64,000 nucleotides of DNA from Emcibacter sp. SYSU 3D8. Lineage in GTDB: Bacteria; Pseudomonadota; Alphaproteobacteria; SMXS01. The stretch is taken from assembly GCF_039655875.1 (NCBI RefSeq), contig NZ_JBBYXK010000004.1, forward strand, positions 186,001 through 250,000. The letters are read 5' to 3'. Within the stretch, counting starts at the first letter, position 1, and each line of letters starts with the position of its first letter. Positions 34,768 through 43,639 of the stretch are shown here, one piece after another. Position numbers and translations under genes: made by a program. The notes under the pieces were generated by a model. That model was not told where the DNA came from, did not search any database, and saw nothing but the letters and a program-made list of their open reading frames with translations.

Positions 34768-34789
34768 AAACTGACAATTATGTTAGTTT
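34768..34789. promoter_or_regulatory. 22-bp palindrome between Rieske and SDR genes
   Basis: AAACT-n-ACA and TGT-n-AGTTT flank a central ATTA, giving eight matched pairs on each side. It lies 46 bp upstream of the Rieske start and 69 bp upstream of the SDR start. The AT-rich symmetric sequence stands out in this GC-rich DNA and suggests a dimeric regulator site; no regulator gene lies beside it. Confidence 0.58.
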
Positions 34790-34857
34790 AAGGAACGGCC
34801 AACGGCAATGGCGCAGATTCCCGGTCCGGTCTATGCTTGGAACGGGGAGGATTTTTC

Positions 34858-35646
34858 ATGGGTGTCTACGGGAACTTCAGCCTGGCGGGCAAGGTGGCGG
34901 TGGTTACCGGCGGCGGCAGGGGCATTGGCCGCGCCACTGCGCTCGCCTTCGCCGAGGCTGGCGCCGACGTGGCGGTGATGGCGCGCCGCCAGCCGGATGT
35001 GGATTCGGTTGCTGCCGAGGTGTCCGCAATGGGACGGCGCTCGCTGGCCATCGCCGGGGATATCACCCTGGCAGAGACGATTCCCGATGCGCTCGACCGG
35101 GTGATCGCCGAACTCGGCGGACTGGATATCATGGTCAACAATGCGGGCGGCAACCCGGATGGCCTCGCCCATCCGGTGGCCGAGATGTCGCTAGAGAAGT
35201 GGGACGAGTTGCTCGCCCACAATATGCGCCACAAATTCTGGGGCTCCAGCCAGGCCGCGCGCCGGATGGGCGAGGGTGGCCGGATCATCAACGTGGTCTC
35301 GCGGGCGATCGCGGTGGCGACGCCGGGAAGCGGCGCCTACGCGGCCGGCAATGCCGGCGTCGTCGCCATGTCGAAGACCATGTCGGTCGAACTCGCGCCC
35401 CGGAAAATCACCGTGAACTGCATCGCGCCCGGCGTGGTCGAGACGGATTACCTGAAGGCGCATGCCGAGGTTCGGCTGGGCCTCACCGACCTGTCGCCCG
35501 AAGGCCTGCAGGCGTTCCAGCCCTTTGCCGCGCCGCTCGGCCGTATCGGCCGGCCGGACGATATCGCCGCTGCCGCGCTCTATCTGGCCTCGCCCGCTGC
35601 CGAATGGATCACCGGCGAATGCATCATGGTTTCCGGCGGGCGGTGA
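34858..35646 (+). CDS. SDR family protein lacking the active-site lysine
   Basis: A 262-residue short-chain dehydrogenase fold. The cofactor motif TGGGRGIG, NNAGG and the C-terminal GECIMVSGGR are all present. Catalytic Ser148 and Tyr161 are kept at normal spacing, but the Lys of YxxxK is Asn165 (YAAGN). The codon AAT at 35350-35352 is clear. ATG 34858 follows GGGGAGG. The protein may have altered or no dehydrogenase activity, or use another residue. It lies divergent from the Rieske gene and 10 bp upstream of the broken kinase gene. Confidence 0.92.
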   Translation: MGVYGNFSLAGKVAVVTGGGRGIGRATALAFAEAGADVAVMARRQPDVDSVAAEVSAMGRRSLAIAGDITLAETIPDALDRVIAELGGLDIMVNNAGGNPDGLAHPVAEMSLEKWDELLAHNMRHKFWGSSQAARRMGEGGRIINVVSRAIAVATPGSGAYAAGNAGVVAMSKTMSVELAPRKITVNCIAPGVVETDYLKAHAEVRLGLTDLSPEGLQAFQPFAAPLGRIGRPDDIAAAALYLASPAAEWITGECIMVSGGR

Positions 35647-35656
35647 CGCGGCGTGG

Positions 35657-36446
35657 ATGTTTGACGCCTATCTGGACGCATGGGGCCTGGTTCCGGACGG
35701 GGAGCCGATCCATACCCACACCAGCGATCTGCTTCCGGTGCGCCGCAGCGGGATGGCTGCCATGCTCAAGATTGCCCGCAATGAGGAGGAGCAGCGCGGT
35801 AACCGGCTGATGGCGTGGTGGAACGGCAATGGCGCGGCGCGGGTGCTGGCGCACCTGGACGGCGCCGTCCTGCTGGAGCGCGCCCATGGCGGCTCGCTGG
35901 TAAACCTGTCCATGACCGGACGCGGACGATGAGGCTACCGGCATCATCTGCGCTACCGTGACCCGGCTTCACCAGATATCTCCATCCAATCCGCCGGACC
36001 TTGTTCCGCTGACGCGCTGGTTTCGCGACCTGGAGCAGGCGGCCGGCCGCGGCGGTATCTTCGCCAGAGCCGCCGACACGGCACGACTGTTGGTCGCCAC
36101 GCCGTCCGACGAGACGGTGCTGCATGGCGATATCCACCACGGGAACATCCTGGATTTTGGTGATCGCGGCTGGCTGGCCATCGATCCCAAGGGGCTGCTG
36201 GGCGAGCGCGGCTTCGATTACGCCAATCTGTTGTGCAATCCCGATCCGCAGACGGCGGCCGATCCCGCTAGGTTCCGGACGCGACTTTCACATGTCGCCG
36301 CTGCAGCGGGGCTGGACCGGCAACGACTCGCCCGTTGGGTTCTGGCGTGGGTTGCATTGTCCATTCTCTGGCCGCCCTTCGAACCAAAACGGACCGAGGC
36401 GGTGCGCCGCCTCTCGGAACTGGCTGCCGCCGAAATCGATCAGTAG
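35657..36446 (+). pseudogene. APH(6)/hydroxyurea-type antibiotic kinase, broken by one-base frameshift
   Basis: Two adjacent frames together encode one kinase of the aminoglycoside/hydroxyurea phosphotransferase family (StrB-like). The first, from ATG 35657 to TGA 35932, starts MFDAYLDAWGLVPDGEPIH and runs into the N-terminal lobe (MLKIARNEEEQRGNRLMAWW). The second holds LVPLTRWFRDLEQAAG and the catalytic loop HGDIHHGNILDF, then LAIDPKGLLGERGFDYAN. Removing one G at 35924 joins them as GR-DDEATGIICATV, which is what the family shows. Total length would be about 263 residues, near normal. It may be a true mutation, a phase-variable site or a sequencing error. It overlaps the rhodanese gene end by 7 bp. 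Confidence 0.82.
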
Positions 36447-36751
36447 CGCGCCATGCCGGGCTCGACCATCCGGGCCCAGGCGTCGATCCCGCCTGCCAGG
36501 TTGATGGCGCCGAAGCCGTTCTGGCGCAGGAAGTTGGTGACGGTAAGGCTGCGCCCGCCATGGTGGCACATGACCACGATGGTGCCTTCCCTGGGCAATT
36601 CGGCCAGCCGCTGCGGCACCTGCTGCATGGGAATGTCGACCGATCCGGCCACCTTGCAGAGGGCAATCTCGTGCGGTTCGCGCACATCCAGCAGCGTGTA
36701 GCTTTCGCCGGTATCGCGCATGTCCTTCAGCTTCAAAACGTCGATTTCCAA
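36440..36751 (-). CDS. Rhodanese-like domain protein
   Basis: A 103-residue single-domain sulfurtransferase. LLDVREPHEIALCKVAGSVD is the conserved first part, and the active-site loop is CHHGGRS with Cys62 and the CxxGxRS pattern. It transfers sulfane sulfur, for example to cyanide or thiols, or delivers persulfide in the cytoplasm. It is convergent with the kinase remnant, overlapping its end by 7 bp. Confidence 0.92.
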   Translation of the reverse strand: MEIDVLKLKDMRDTGESYTLLDVREPHEIALCKVAGSVDIPMQQVPQRLAELPREGTIVVMCHHGGRSLTVTNFLRQNGFGAINLAGGIDAWARMVEPGMARY

Positions 36752-36884
36752 GGCCCGTCTCCTCCAGTCGTGATCCGCGCGACGATAGCCAAGCCGTGCG
36801 TCCCGCGCCAGTCACGCGAAGCGCTCGAAATTCCAGCCCGCAACCCTTAGGCTTCATAAGGGACCGGAGGGGAGACCGCTTCGC

Positions 36885-38549
36885 ATGGACCGCTACGACT
36901 ACATCGTCATTGGCGCGGGATCGGCTGGCTGCGTGCTGGCCAACCGGCTGACCCAGGACGGCAAGGCCACGGTCCTGCTGCTGGAGGCGGGCGGCCGGGA
37001 CGATTCCCTGCTGGTCCGCATGCCGGCGGGCGCGGGCCAGCTGATCAAGGAAAAGGGCCCGTTCAACTGGGGCTTCCGCACCGAGCCCGAGCCACGCCTG
37101 GGCAACCGCAGGCTCTGGTGGCCGCGCGGCAGGGGCTGGGGCGGATCGTCCTCCATCAACGGCATGATCTACATCCGCGGCCATGCCCGCGACTACGATC
37201 AGTGGCGGCAGATGGGGCTGCGCGGCTGGTCCTATGCCGAGGTGCTGCCCTATTTCAAGCGGTCCGAGGCGCTGGAGGGCGGGGGCGATGCCTATCACGG
37301 CGCCGACGGGCCGTTGCATATCTCGAACGCCGCGACGCCCAACCCGATCTTCGAGGGGTTCATCGCCGCCGGCGAGCAGGCGGGGCACAAGCTGACCGCC
37401 GACTTCAACGGCTACCAGCAGGAGGGCTTCGGGCCGTATCAACTGACCATCCATGGTGGCCGGCGCTGGAGCGCGTCGGCGGGTTTCCTGCGCCCGATCC
37501 TGGGCAAGCGGCCCAACCTGTTCACGCAAACCGACGCGCGCACGACCCGTATCCTGATCGAGGGCGGCCGCGCGACCGGCGTCGAATACGCCCAGGGCGG
37601 GAACCGGCGCCGTCACACGGTCCGGGCGAACGCCGAGGTGCTGCTCTGTGCCGGTGCGGTGCAGTCGCCGCATATCCTGCAATTATCCGGCATCGGCGAC
37701 CCCGAGGCACTGGCGGCGGCGGGCGTCGAAGCGGTGCATCCGCTGAAGGGTGTCGGGCAGAACCTGCAGGATCATCTCGATGTGATCCTGGCATGGGAGT
37801 GCCCAAGGCCGATCACCGCATTCGGCCACAACCGGGGGCTCGCCAGGCTGACCACCGGGCTCAATTATCTGCTGCGCGGGCAGGGGCCGGGACGGCAGAA
37901 TTTCCTCGAGGCCGGTGCGTTTCTCAGGTCGCGTCCGGACCTGGAGCTGCCCGACCTGCAGCTTCACTGCGTGCTGGCGTTGATGCGCGACCACGGCCGG
38001 GTGCCGATGGACCGGGAAGGCTTTTCCGTCCATGTGTGCCAGCTCCGGCCCGAGAGCCGGGGCAGCGTCGGGCTGCGCTCGGCCGATCCGTTCGACGATC
38101 CAGCGATCCGGGGGAACTATCTGGCCTCCGACAACGACCGCAGGTCCATGCGCGATGGTGTCCGTATGGTGCGTGATGTCATTGGCCAGCCCGCCCTCGA
38201 CGGCGTGCGCGGACCGGAGCTCGATCCCGGTCCGGACATCCAGGATGACGACCAGATCGACGATTGGATCACGCGCACGGCCGAGACGATCTATCATCCG
38301 GTTGGCACCTGCCGCATGGGCGTGGCGGGCGACGCGATGGCGGTGGTCGACGATACGCTGAAGGTGATGGGCTTGCCCGGCCTGCGGGTGGTCGATGCGT
38401 CGGTCATGCCGACGCTGATCGGCGGCAACACCAATGCGCCGACGATCATGATCGCTGAAAAGGCCGCCGACATGATCCTGGGCCGCGCGCCGCCGGCGCC
38501 CGAGGAGGTCCCGATATTCGGCGCCCTGCTGGAGCGGCACACCCCATGA
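36885..38549 (+). CDS. GMC family FAD-dependent oxidoreductase (choline dehydrogenase-like)
   Basis: A 554-residue flavoprotein. The N-terminal FAD motif is YIVIGAGSAGCVLANRL, followed by LLEAGG; GRGWGGSSSINGMIYIRG is the GMC signature near residue 85-105. The C-terminal active-site region has YHPVGTCRMG and VVDASVMPTLIGGNTNAPT. It oxidises an alcohol, passing electrons to a quinone or another acceptor. The stop overlaps the start of the FAD protein at 38546 (ATGA), so the two are coupled. Confidence 0.95.
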   Translation: MDRYDYIVIGAGSAGCVLANRLTQDGKATVLLLEAGGRDDSLLVRMPAGAGQLIKEKGPFNWGFRTEPEPRLGNRRLWWPRGRGWGGSSSINGMIYIRGHARDYDQWRQMGLRGWSYAEVLPYFKRSEALEGGGDAYHGADGPLHISNAATPNPIFEGFIAAGEQAGHKLTADFNGYQQEGFGPYQLTIHGGRRWSASAGFLRPILGKRPNLFTQTDARTTRILIEGGRATGVEYAQGGNRRRHTVRANAEVLLCAGAVQSPHILQLSGIGDPEALAAAGVEAVHPLKGVGQNLQDHLDVILAWECPRPITAFGHNRGLARLTTGLNYLLRGQGPGRQNFLEAGAFLRSRPDLELPDLQLHCVLALMRDHGRVPMDREGFSVHVCQLRPESRGSVGLRSADPFDDPAIRGNYLASDNDRRSMRDGVRMVRDVIGQPALDGVRGPELDPGPDIQDDDQIDDWITRTAETIYHPVGTCRMGVAGDAMAVVDDTLKVMGLPGLRVVDASVMPTLIGGNTNAPTIMIAEKAADMILGRAPPAPEEVPIFGALLERHTP

Positions 38550-39688
38550 GCATGCCCGCCGATCTGCTGATCATCGGCGCCGGGCCGTTCGGCCTGTCGC
38601 TTGCCGCCCACGCCCGCATGCTGGGACTGGAGACGGTCGTGTTCGGCCAGCCCATGGGGTTCTGGAAGGAGCACATGCCGCGCGGCATGATCCTGCGGTC
38701 GGCTTGCGACTGGCACCTCGATGCCGACAACCGGCTGACCATCGAGGCGTTCCTGCAGGCGCGCGGACAGACGCCCGACGATGTCGAACCCCTGTCGCGC
38801 GACCTCTACCTGGACTACGCCGAGTGGTTTCGGCACCAGGCCGGCATCGAGCCATTGTTCGGTACGGTCCGGTCGCTGGAGCGACGGACGGACGGATTCG
38901 CGGCGGTCCTGGATGACGGCGCCGAGCTGACGGCGCGGAACGTGGCCGTTGCCGTCGGTTTCAGCAATTTTCCGCAGGTGCCTCCCGAGCTGGCCGACAT
39001 GATTCCGGCCGGTCGCCGGTCCCATACCTGCGATATGGTGGATTTCGCGGCGCTGAAGGGAAAACGGTGCCTGATCGTCGGCGGCCGCCAGAGCGCCTTC
39101 GAATGGGCGGCGTTGCTGGCCGACGAAGGCGCTGCCCAGGTTCACGTGTCGCACCGCCACGATTCGCCCGCCTTCGCGCCGTCTGACTGGTCGTGGGTCA
39201 ATCCGCTGGTCGATGCCATGGCCGACGATCCCGGCTGGTTCCGCAGCCTCTCCGGCACGGAGCAGGATGCGCTGGCGCGGCGATTGTGGATCGAGGGCCG
39301 CTCGAAGGTGGAGCCGTGGCTGGAGCCGCGCGTGATGCGGCCGAATGTGGCGCTGTGGCCGCGCACCGCGCTTGCGTCATGCCGCGAGACGGGTGACGGC
39401 CTTGCGGTCACGCTCGACGACGGCCGCACGCTCCTCGTGGATCACGTTATCCTGGCGACGGGCTACAAGGTCGAGATCGGCAGGGTGCCGTTCCTCGCCG
39501 GACTGCTCGGCGATCTCGCCGTGCGCGACGGCTTTCCGGTTCTCGACGACCATTTCCAGACCAGCATTCCCGGCCTGTTCATCACCTCCATGCCGGCAAC
39601 CCGGGATTTCGGGCCGTTCTTCGCCTTCACCATTTCGGTGCGGACCTCGGCGTGTCTCATCGGTCAGGCGCTGGCCGCTGAAAAATGA
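38546..39688 (+). CDS. FAD/NAD(P)-binding oxidoreductase (flavin monooxygenase-like)
   Basis: A 380-residue protein with two dinucleotide folds: LLIIGAGPFGLSLAAHARM at the N-terminus for FAD and CLIVGGRQSAFEWAALLADE near residue 175 for NAD(P). The long insert and the ending GLFITSMPATRDFGPFFAF fit proteins related to lysine/ornithine N-monooxygenases or thioredoxin-reductase-like flavin enzymes. I cannot assign a substrate. It is translationally coupled to the GMC oxidoreductase and is followed 63 bp later by a SnoaL-like gene in the same direction. Confidence 0.87.
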   Translation: MSMPADLLIIGAGPFGLSLAAHARMLGLETVVFGQPMGFWKEHMPRGMILRSACDWHLDADNRLTIEAFLQARGQTPDDVEPLSRDLYLDYAEWFRHQAGIEPLFGTVRSLERRTDGFAAVLDDGAELTARNVAVAVGFSNFPQVPPELADMIPAGRRSHTCDMVDFAALKGKRCLIVGGRQSAFEWAALLADEGAAQVHVSHRHDSPAFAPSDWSWVNPLVDAMADDPGWFRSLSGTEQDALARRLWIEGRSKVEPWLEPRVMRPNVALWPRTALASCRETGDGLAVTLDDGRTLLVDHVILATGYKVEIGRVPFLAGLLGDLAVRDGFPVLDDHFQTSIPGLFITSMPATRDFGPFFAFTISVRTSACLIGQALAAEK

Positions 39689-39751
39689 CTGTTTGTTCAG
39701 TTGACCCGGCCTGCGCCCCAGAGGCATCGTTGTGCCAACCGGGAGGACCAC

Positions 39752-40207
39752 ATGTCAGATGATCGCTGGAAGCAGATAGAGGATCGCCTCGCCCTTGAGG
39801 AGGTGCTGAACGCTTATTGCGCCGCCGTCGACTCCCTGTCCGACATGGACGGACTGCTGAACTGCTTCACCGAGGATGCGGTGCTGGACCTGAGCGGCAT
39901 CCACCTGCCGCGCTTCGACGGCCATGCGGGAATCCGGCAGTTCTTCACCCAGGTGTTCGCCGACATGACGCACCACGCGCACTTCATCAGCAACTTCAGG
40001 GTTGCCCGGATGGACGGGGACGCCGCCGCCTGCACCGCCTATGTGATGGGCATGGGCGTGGCCCGCGACGGCCAGAGCGTGCTGGTCTACGTCAAATATT
40101 TCCTCGACTACGTCCGCACGCCGTCGGGCTGGAAGCTGAGCCGGTTCGCCGAGAGCGGCCTGATGCCGCTGCCCGAATCGCTCACCGGCATCCACGCCCG
40201 CGGCTGA
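39752..40207 (+). CDS. SnoaL-like (NTF2-fold) protein
   Basis: A 151-residue protein of the SnoaL_4 type. It starts with a helix (RWKQIEDRLALEEVLNAYCA), then FTEDAVLDLSG and a beta-rich core ending DYVRTPSGWKLSRFAESG. ATG 39752 follows GGGAGG. Its fold is the same as the beta subunit of classic ring-hydroxylating dioxygenases, though it is shorter. It may be an isomerase or hydratase, or an auxiliary subunit; it lies with flavin oxidoreductases and is convergent with the LLM gene (3 bp between stops). Confidence 0.87.
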   Translation: MSDDRWKQIEDRLALEEVLNAYCAAVDSLSDMDGLLNCFTEDAVLDLSGIHLPRFDGHAGIRQFFTQVFADMTHHAHFISNFRVARMDGDAAACTAYVMGMGVARDGQSVLVYVKYFLDYVRTPSGWKLSRFAESGLMPLPESLTGIHARG

Positions 40208-40210
40208 CGG

Positions 40211-41179
40211 TCAGGTTCCCGTCAACCGCGCCACCACCGGCGCGAAGCCGTCGACGCAGCGGTCGAGGATGCTCACATAGGAGAAGCCGTAGAGTTCGCG
40301 GCGGCGCTCCAGTTCCTCGCAGATGTAGTCGACCGACCCGACCAGCGCGTGCGGGAACGACAGGAACGTGTCCGGGTCCATGTCCATCTGCCGTGCCATG
40401 GCCTCGGCGGTCGCCTTCTGGTTGTCGGTGACCGCGCCGAAATAGATGCCGATTTCGATCTCGATATCGTCGAACCGGTCGCCGGCGCCTTCGCGGATCC
40501 AGTTGATCTTGTCCATGGTGCCGTCGGCGGTGGAGTAGGCGGCGATGTTGCTCGAATCCATCTTGCCCGCCTTGTTGTTGAAGTTGAGGCTGACGATGTC
40601 GGCCTCGCGGCCTGCAAGGCGCAGCACCCGGGGCGAGCCGCCGCCGATCATGATGGGCACCTTGCCACGGGGCCGCGGCGTCCCCTCGAATCCGACGGCG
40701 CGGGCCTGATTGCCGTCCACGTTCATGATGCCGCCGGCGCGATGTGCCTTGGCGATCTTGATGGTCTCTTCCAGCCGGTCGATGCGGCGGCCGATCGGGT
40801 CGTAGGGCACGCCCATGGCCTCGTATTCGCCCTCGATCCAGCCCGCGCCCAGGCCAAGCTCGAGCCGGCCGTTCGACAGAAAATCAATGGTCATGGCCTC
40901 CTTGACCAGCACCGCCGCAGGCCGGTAGCCGGTGCAGAACACCCGGCAGCCGACCTTGAGTGTGGTGGTGGCCTCCGCCGCCATGGCCATGGCCGGCACC
41001 GCCGCCAGATCCTGCGGAGGATGGCCCCAGGTGGCCGGACCCGGGCCGAGATAGTGATCGGCCAGGTGGAACGCGGAAAAGCCCTGCGCCTCGGCGGACT
41101 GGACCTTGCGGCGCCAATCCTCCGGGGTCTCGGCGTCATAGGCCTGCCAGGAAAAACGGAACGGTTTCTTCAGCGGCAT
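40211..41179 (-). CDS. LLM-class, probably F420-dependent oxidoreductase
   Basis: A 322-residue luciferase-like TIM barrel. Family features are FHLADHYLGPGPATWG near the start, GRLELGLGAGWIEGEYEAMG, RGKVPIMIGGGSPRVLRLAG, and a C-terminal FPHALVGSVDYICEELE. The layout matches the F420-dependent subfamily common in Actinobacteria. It would use F420H2, or FMN in relatives, to reduce or oxygenate a substrate. A GGGGAGGATC ribosome-binding site precedes ATG 41179. It is divergent from a Rieske gene, 114 bp away, in an AT-richer promoter region. Confidence 0.9.
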   Translation of the reverse strand: MPLKKPFRFSWQAYDAETPEDWRRKVQSAEAQGFSAFHLADHYLGPGPATWGHPPQDLAAVPAMAMAAEATTTLKVGCRVFCTGYRPAAVLVKEAMTIDFLSNGRLELGLGAGWIEGEYEAMGVPYDPIGRRIDRLEETIKIAKAHRAGGIMNVDGNQARAVGFEGTPRPRGKVPIMIGGGSPRVLRLAGREADIVSLNFNNKAGKMDSSNIAAYSTADGTMDKINWIREGAGDRFDDIEIEIGIYFGAVTDNQKATAEAMARQMDMDPDTFLSFPHALVGSVDYICEELERRRELYGFSYVSILDRCVDGFAPVVARLTGT

Positions 41180-41293
41180 GATTGATCCTCCCCAGTTTCG
41201 TGCAACGCTTGTTATCTAGTCCTACAACATAGTAAGTGATTATTCTATCTTGCAGCGAGCGCCGTTGCGGCGGCTGAAACGGGAACATCGTTC

Positions 41294-42580
41294 ATGGTTG
41301 CGATCACGCGGGTCAAACACAGCATCGTCACCCCGGCCGAGAAGGCGCCGGAGCCCAATCTGGGATCGGCCTTGATTCCCAAGGAACGCTACACCACCCG
41401 CGAATTCATGACGCTGGAGTGGGAAAAGCTGTGGACGAAGGTCTGGCTGGTCGGCTGCCGTGAGGACGAAATCCCGGAGACCGGCGATTACATCACCACC
41501 GACATCGGCACCGAAAGCCTGCTGATCGTGCGCGGCGAGGACGGCAAGGCGCGCACGTTCTACAATGTCTGCAACCATCGCGGAAACCAGGTGAAGTTCG
41601 ATCATTCCGGCAATTCCCGCACGCTGCAATGCGCCTATCATTTCTGGGAATACGACCTGACCGGCCGGTTGGTCAGCGTCCCCGACGAGCAGGATTTTTC
41701 CCAGGGCTGCCCCAGGGACCAGCTCAGCCTGAAGACCGTCAAGACCGACACCTGGGGCGGCTGGGTGTGGTTCTGCATGGATCCCGATGGCCCGCCGCTG
41801 CACGATTATCTTGGCATCATCCCGCATCACCTGGACCCGTACCACTTCGACCGGATGGCCATGGTGATGAACGTCACCGTCGAATCCGACTGTAACTGGA
41901 AGACGTCGGTGGACGCCTTCAATGAGGTCTATCACGTCCAGTGCATCCACCCGGAGCTGTCCTACACCATCGACGACGTCGATGTGCAGATCGATCTCTA
42001 CGACAAGCACAACCGCTATCTGGTGCCGTACCACACCTACAGCCCGCGGCTGGGCTACGAACCGCACGAGGTGCCGGAAATCCTGTCGAACCAGCTCAAG
42101 GCCGTGGGCATGAACCCGGACGACTACATCGGACGGGTCGGCGAGATCCGCAATGCCATGCAGGTCTACAAGCGCGAGAGTCAGGAGGCGCGGGGTGTCG
42201 ACTATGCCGAGCTGAACGACGACCAGCTCACCGACAATTACCACTACATGATCTTCCCCAATCTGACGCTGAACATCTTCTCGGACCGCATGATGCTGTT
42301 CCGCCAGCGGCCGCACGAAACCGACCCGAACAAGATGTATTACGACGTCACCGTGCATGTCCGGGTGCCCGCGAACCAGCCGCGCCCGCCGATGCCGGAT
42401 CATGAGCACGTGGCCTTCGGCGAGCGGTCGCTGGGACTGGTCCTCGATCAGGACGCGGTCAACCTGCCCCACGTGCAGAAGGGCATGAATTCGGACGCCT
42501 TCAGGGGATTGTGGATCAGCAGCCAGGAGCGCCGTATCCGTCACATGCACCATACATTGATGGACTACATCGAGGCGTGA
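41294..42580 (+). CDS. Rieske aromatic ring-hydroxylating oxygenase, alpha subunit
   Basis: A 428-residue alpha subunit. Rieske motifs are CNHRG and CAYHFW, where the usual Gly after the His is Phe. The iron site is VDAFNEVYHVQCIH with Glu at the bridging position. C-terminal segments YHYMIFPNLTLNIFSDRMM and WISSQERRIRHMHHTLMDY are of the same family as the others. It is followed by a TetR regulator 64 bp later and is divergent from the LLM oxidoreductase. No beta subunit is present. Confidence 0.94.
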   Translation: MVAITRVKHSIVTPAEKAPEPNLGSALIPKERYTTREFMTLEWEKLWTKVWLVGCREDEIPETGDYITTDIGTESLLIVRGEDGKARTFYNVCNHRGNQVKFDHSGNSRTLQCAYHFWEYDLTGRLVSVPDEQDFSQGCPRDQLSLKTVKTDTWGGWVWFCMDPDGPPLHDYLGIIPHHLDPYHFDRMAMVMNVTVESDCNWKTSVDAFNEVYHVQCIHPELSYTIDDVDVQIDLYDKHNRYLVPYHTYSPRLGYEPHEVPEILSNQLKAVGMNPDDYIGRVGEIRNAMQVYKRESQEARGVDYAELNDDQLTDNYHYMIFPNLTLNIFSDRMMLFRQRPHETDPNKMYYDVTVHVRVPANQPRPPMPDHEHVAFGERSLGLVLDQDAVNLPHVQKGMNSDAFRGLWISSQERRIRHMHHTLMDYIEA

Positions 42581-42603
42581 TCGCCGGCGCTGGAACCGAC
42601 TTG

Positions 42604-42627
42604 CAGCACCCTGTCCAGCAGGTGCTG
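42604..42627. promoter_or_regulatory. Inverted repeat between Rieske and TetR genes
   Basis: CAGCACC and GGTGCTG form a perfect 7-bp inverted repeat with a 10-bp spacer, 24 bp past the Rieske stop and 18 bp before the TetR start. No T-run follows, so it may be an operator or a hairpin that attenuates read-through. The CAGCAC/GTGCTG half-site is also seen at 4690-4703. Confidence 0.4.
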
Positions 42628-42644
42628 TCACCAATGAGCAAACC

Positions 42645-43331
42645 ATGACACGGGATCGCATGAACAAGCCAAATCCAGCTGATCCGGACGACCTATCGGG
42701 CGCGCCGGCGTCGGACGGCCTGCCCAAGCGCCGCAAACGCCTGGCGGCGTCCGTGCGGCGCGAACAAATCCTGAAGGCGGCGCAGCAGGTGTTCATCCGC
42801 AGTGGCCTGGGCGGCTCGCGCACGCGGGAGCTGGCGCGCGAGGCGGGCGTCAACGAGGCGACGCTGTTCACCCATTTCAAGACCAAGGAGGACCTGTTCG
42901 ACGCCGCTGTCGTCGAGCCGCTGGAGCGGCTGGTCGAGAACGAGATGAACATCGACGGCAGCTACCGCCGCGCCACCAGCCAGGAGGAACAGCATCGTCT
43001 GAACCTGGAGGCGCACAAGCGGCTGCTCGACACCATCCGCGAGATCTATCCGCTGCTGGTGACGGCGCTGTTCTCGGACAGCGAGCGCGGCCGCCAGTTC
43101 TACCGGAGCCATCTCTATCCCTGGTTCCAGTCTCTGGTGCCCAGCATCCGTGACTCCTATGGCGGCCGCCATCGCAACAAGGAACTGGATCCCCAGTTCC
43201 TGCAATTGATCGGCGTCGGCGCTTATCTGGCGCTGGTCATGGACCACAATTTCAGGGATGCGGAAATCGATCCCGAAAAGATGATCCGCACGGTCTCGAC
43301 CCTGTTTGCCTCGGGTGTCTACGAGCCCTGA
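42645..43331 (+). CDS. TetR/AcrR family regulator
   Basis: A 228-residue regulator with a 30-residue N-terminal extension. The DNA-binding domain is visible in RREQILKAAQQVFIRSGLGG, then RELAREAGVNEATLFTHFKTK. The recognition helix (VNEATLFTHF) differs from those of the three other TetR genes in this window, which have xxLxxYHF-type helices. The C-terminal domain is a typical all-helical ligand pocket. ATG 42645 was chosen; an in-frame ATG at 42660 is possible. It likely controls the upstream Rieske gene. Confidence 0.9.
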   Translation: MTRDRMNKPNPADPDDLSGAPASDGLPKRRKRLAASVRREQILKAAQQVFIRSGLGGSRTRELAREAGVNEATLFTHFKTKEDLFDAAVVEPLERLVENEMNIDGSYRRATSQEEQHRLNLEAHKRLLDTIREIYPLLVTALFSDSERGRQFYRSHLYPWFQSLVPSIRDSYGGRHRNKELDPQFLQLIGVGAYLALVMDHNFRDAEIDPEKMIRTVSTLFASGVYEP

Positions 43332-43332
43332 G

Positions 43333-43629
43333 CTACCAGACCTGCTCCAGCCGCTCGGCCTCGATCGGGCCGTCCAGCAGGGTCACCACCCTGGCCGCGG
43401 CCCTGGCGCGATGGTCGGAACCTGTATGCACATCGTGCGCGGCCTTGTCGGCATAGACCTCGATGGCGACGAACACCTGCGGGTCCGGCGTCCGAAAGGC
43501 GCGGTAGAACACATTGCCGGGCTCCGCCGCCTCGACGGTGCCGGCCACGCCGGTCACCATCTCCTCGAACGCCTTCGCCATCCCCGCCCTGGCGCGAACC
43601 CTGGCGATCACCGCGATCATTTTTCCCAT
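43333..43629 (-). CDS. Antibiotic biosynthesis monooxygenase (ABM) domain protein
   Basis: A 98-residue ABM/quinol-monooxygenase-like protein: MIAVIARVRARAGMAKAFEE, GNVFYRAFRTPDPQVFVAIE, then YADKAAHDVHTGSDH. The ferredoxin-like fold dimerises to form a small barrel; relatives oxidise quinols or anthrones without cofactor. The start is ATG 43629 or ATG 43620. It lies 10 bp after the SnoaL-like gene on the same strand and is convergent with the TetR gene. A similar ABM protein is at 50950-51279. Confidence 0.82.
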   Translation of the reverse strand: MGKMIAVIARVRARAGMAKAFEEMVTGVAGTVEAAEPGNVFYRAFRTPDPQVFVAIEVYADKAAHDVHTGSDHRARAAARVVTLLDGPIEAERLEQVW

Positions 43630-43639
43630 GACAGACGGC

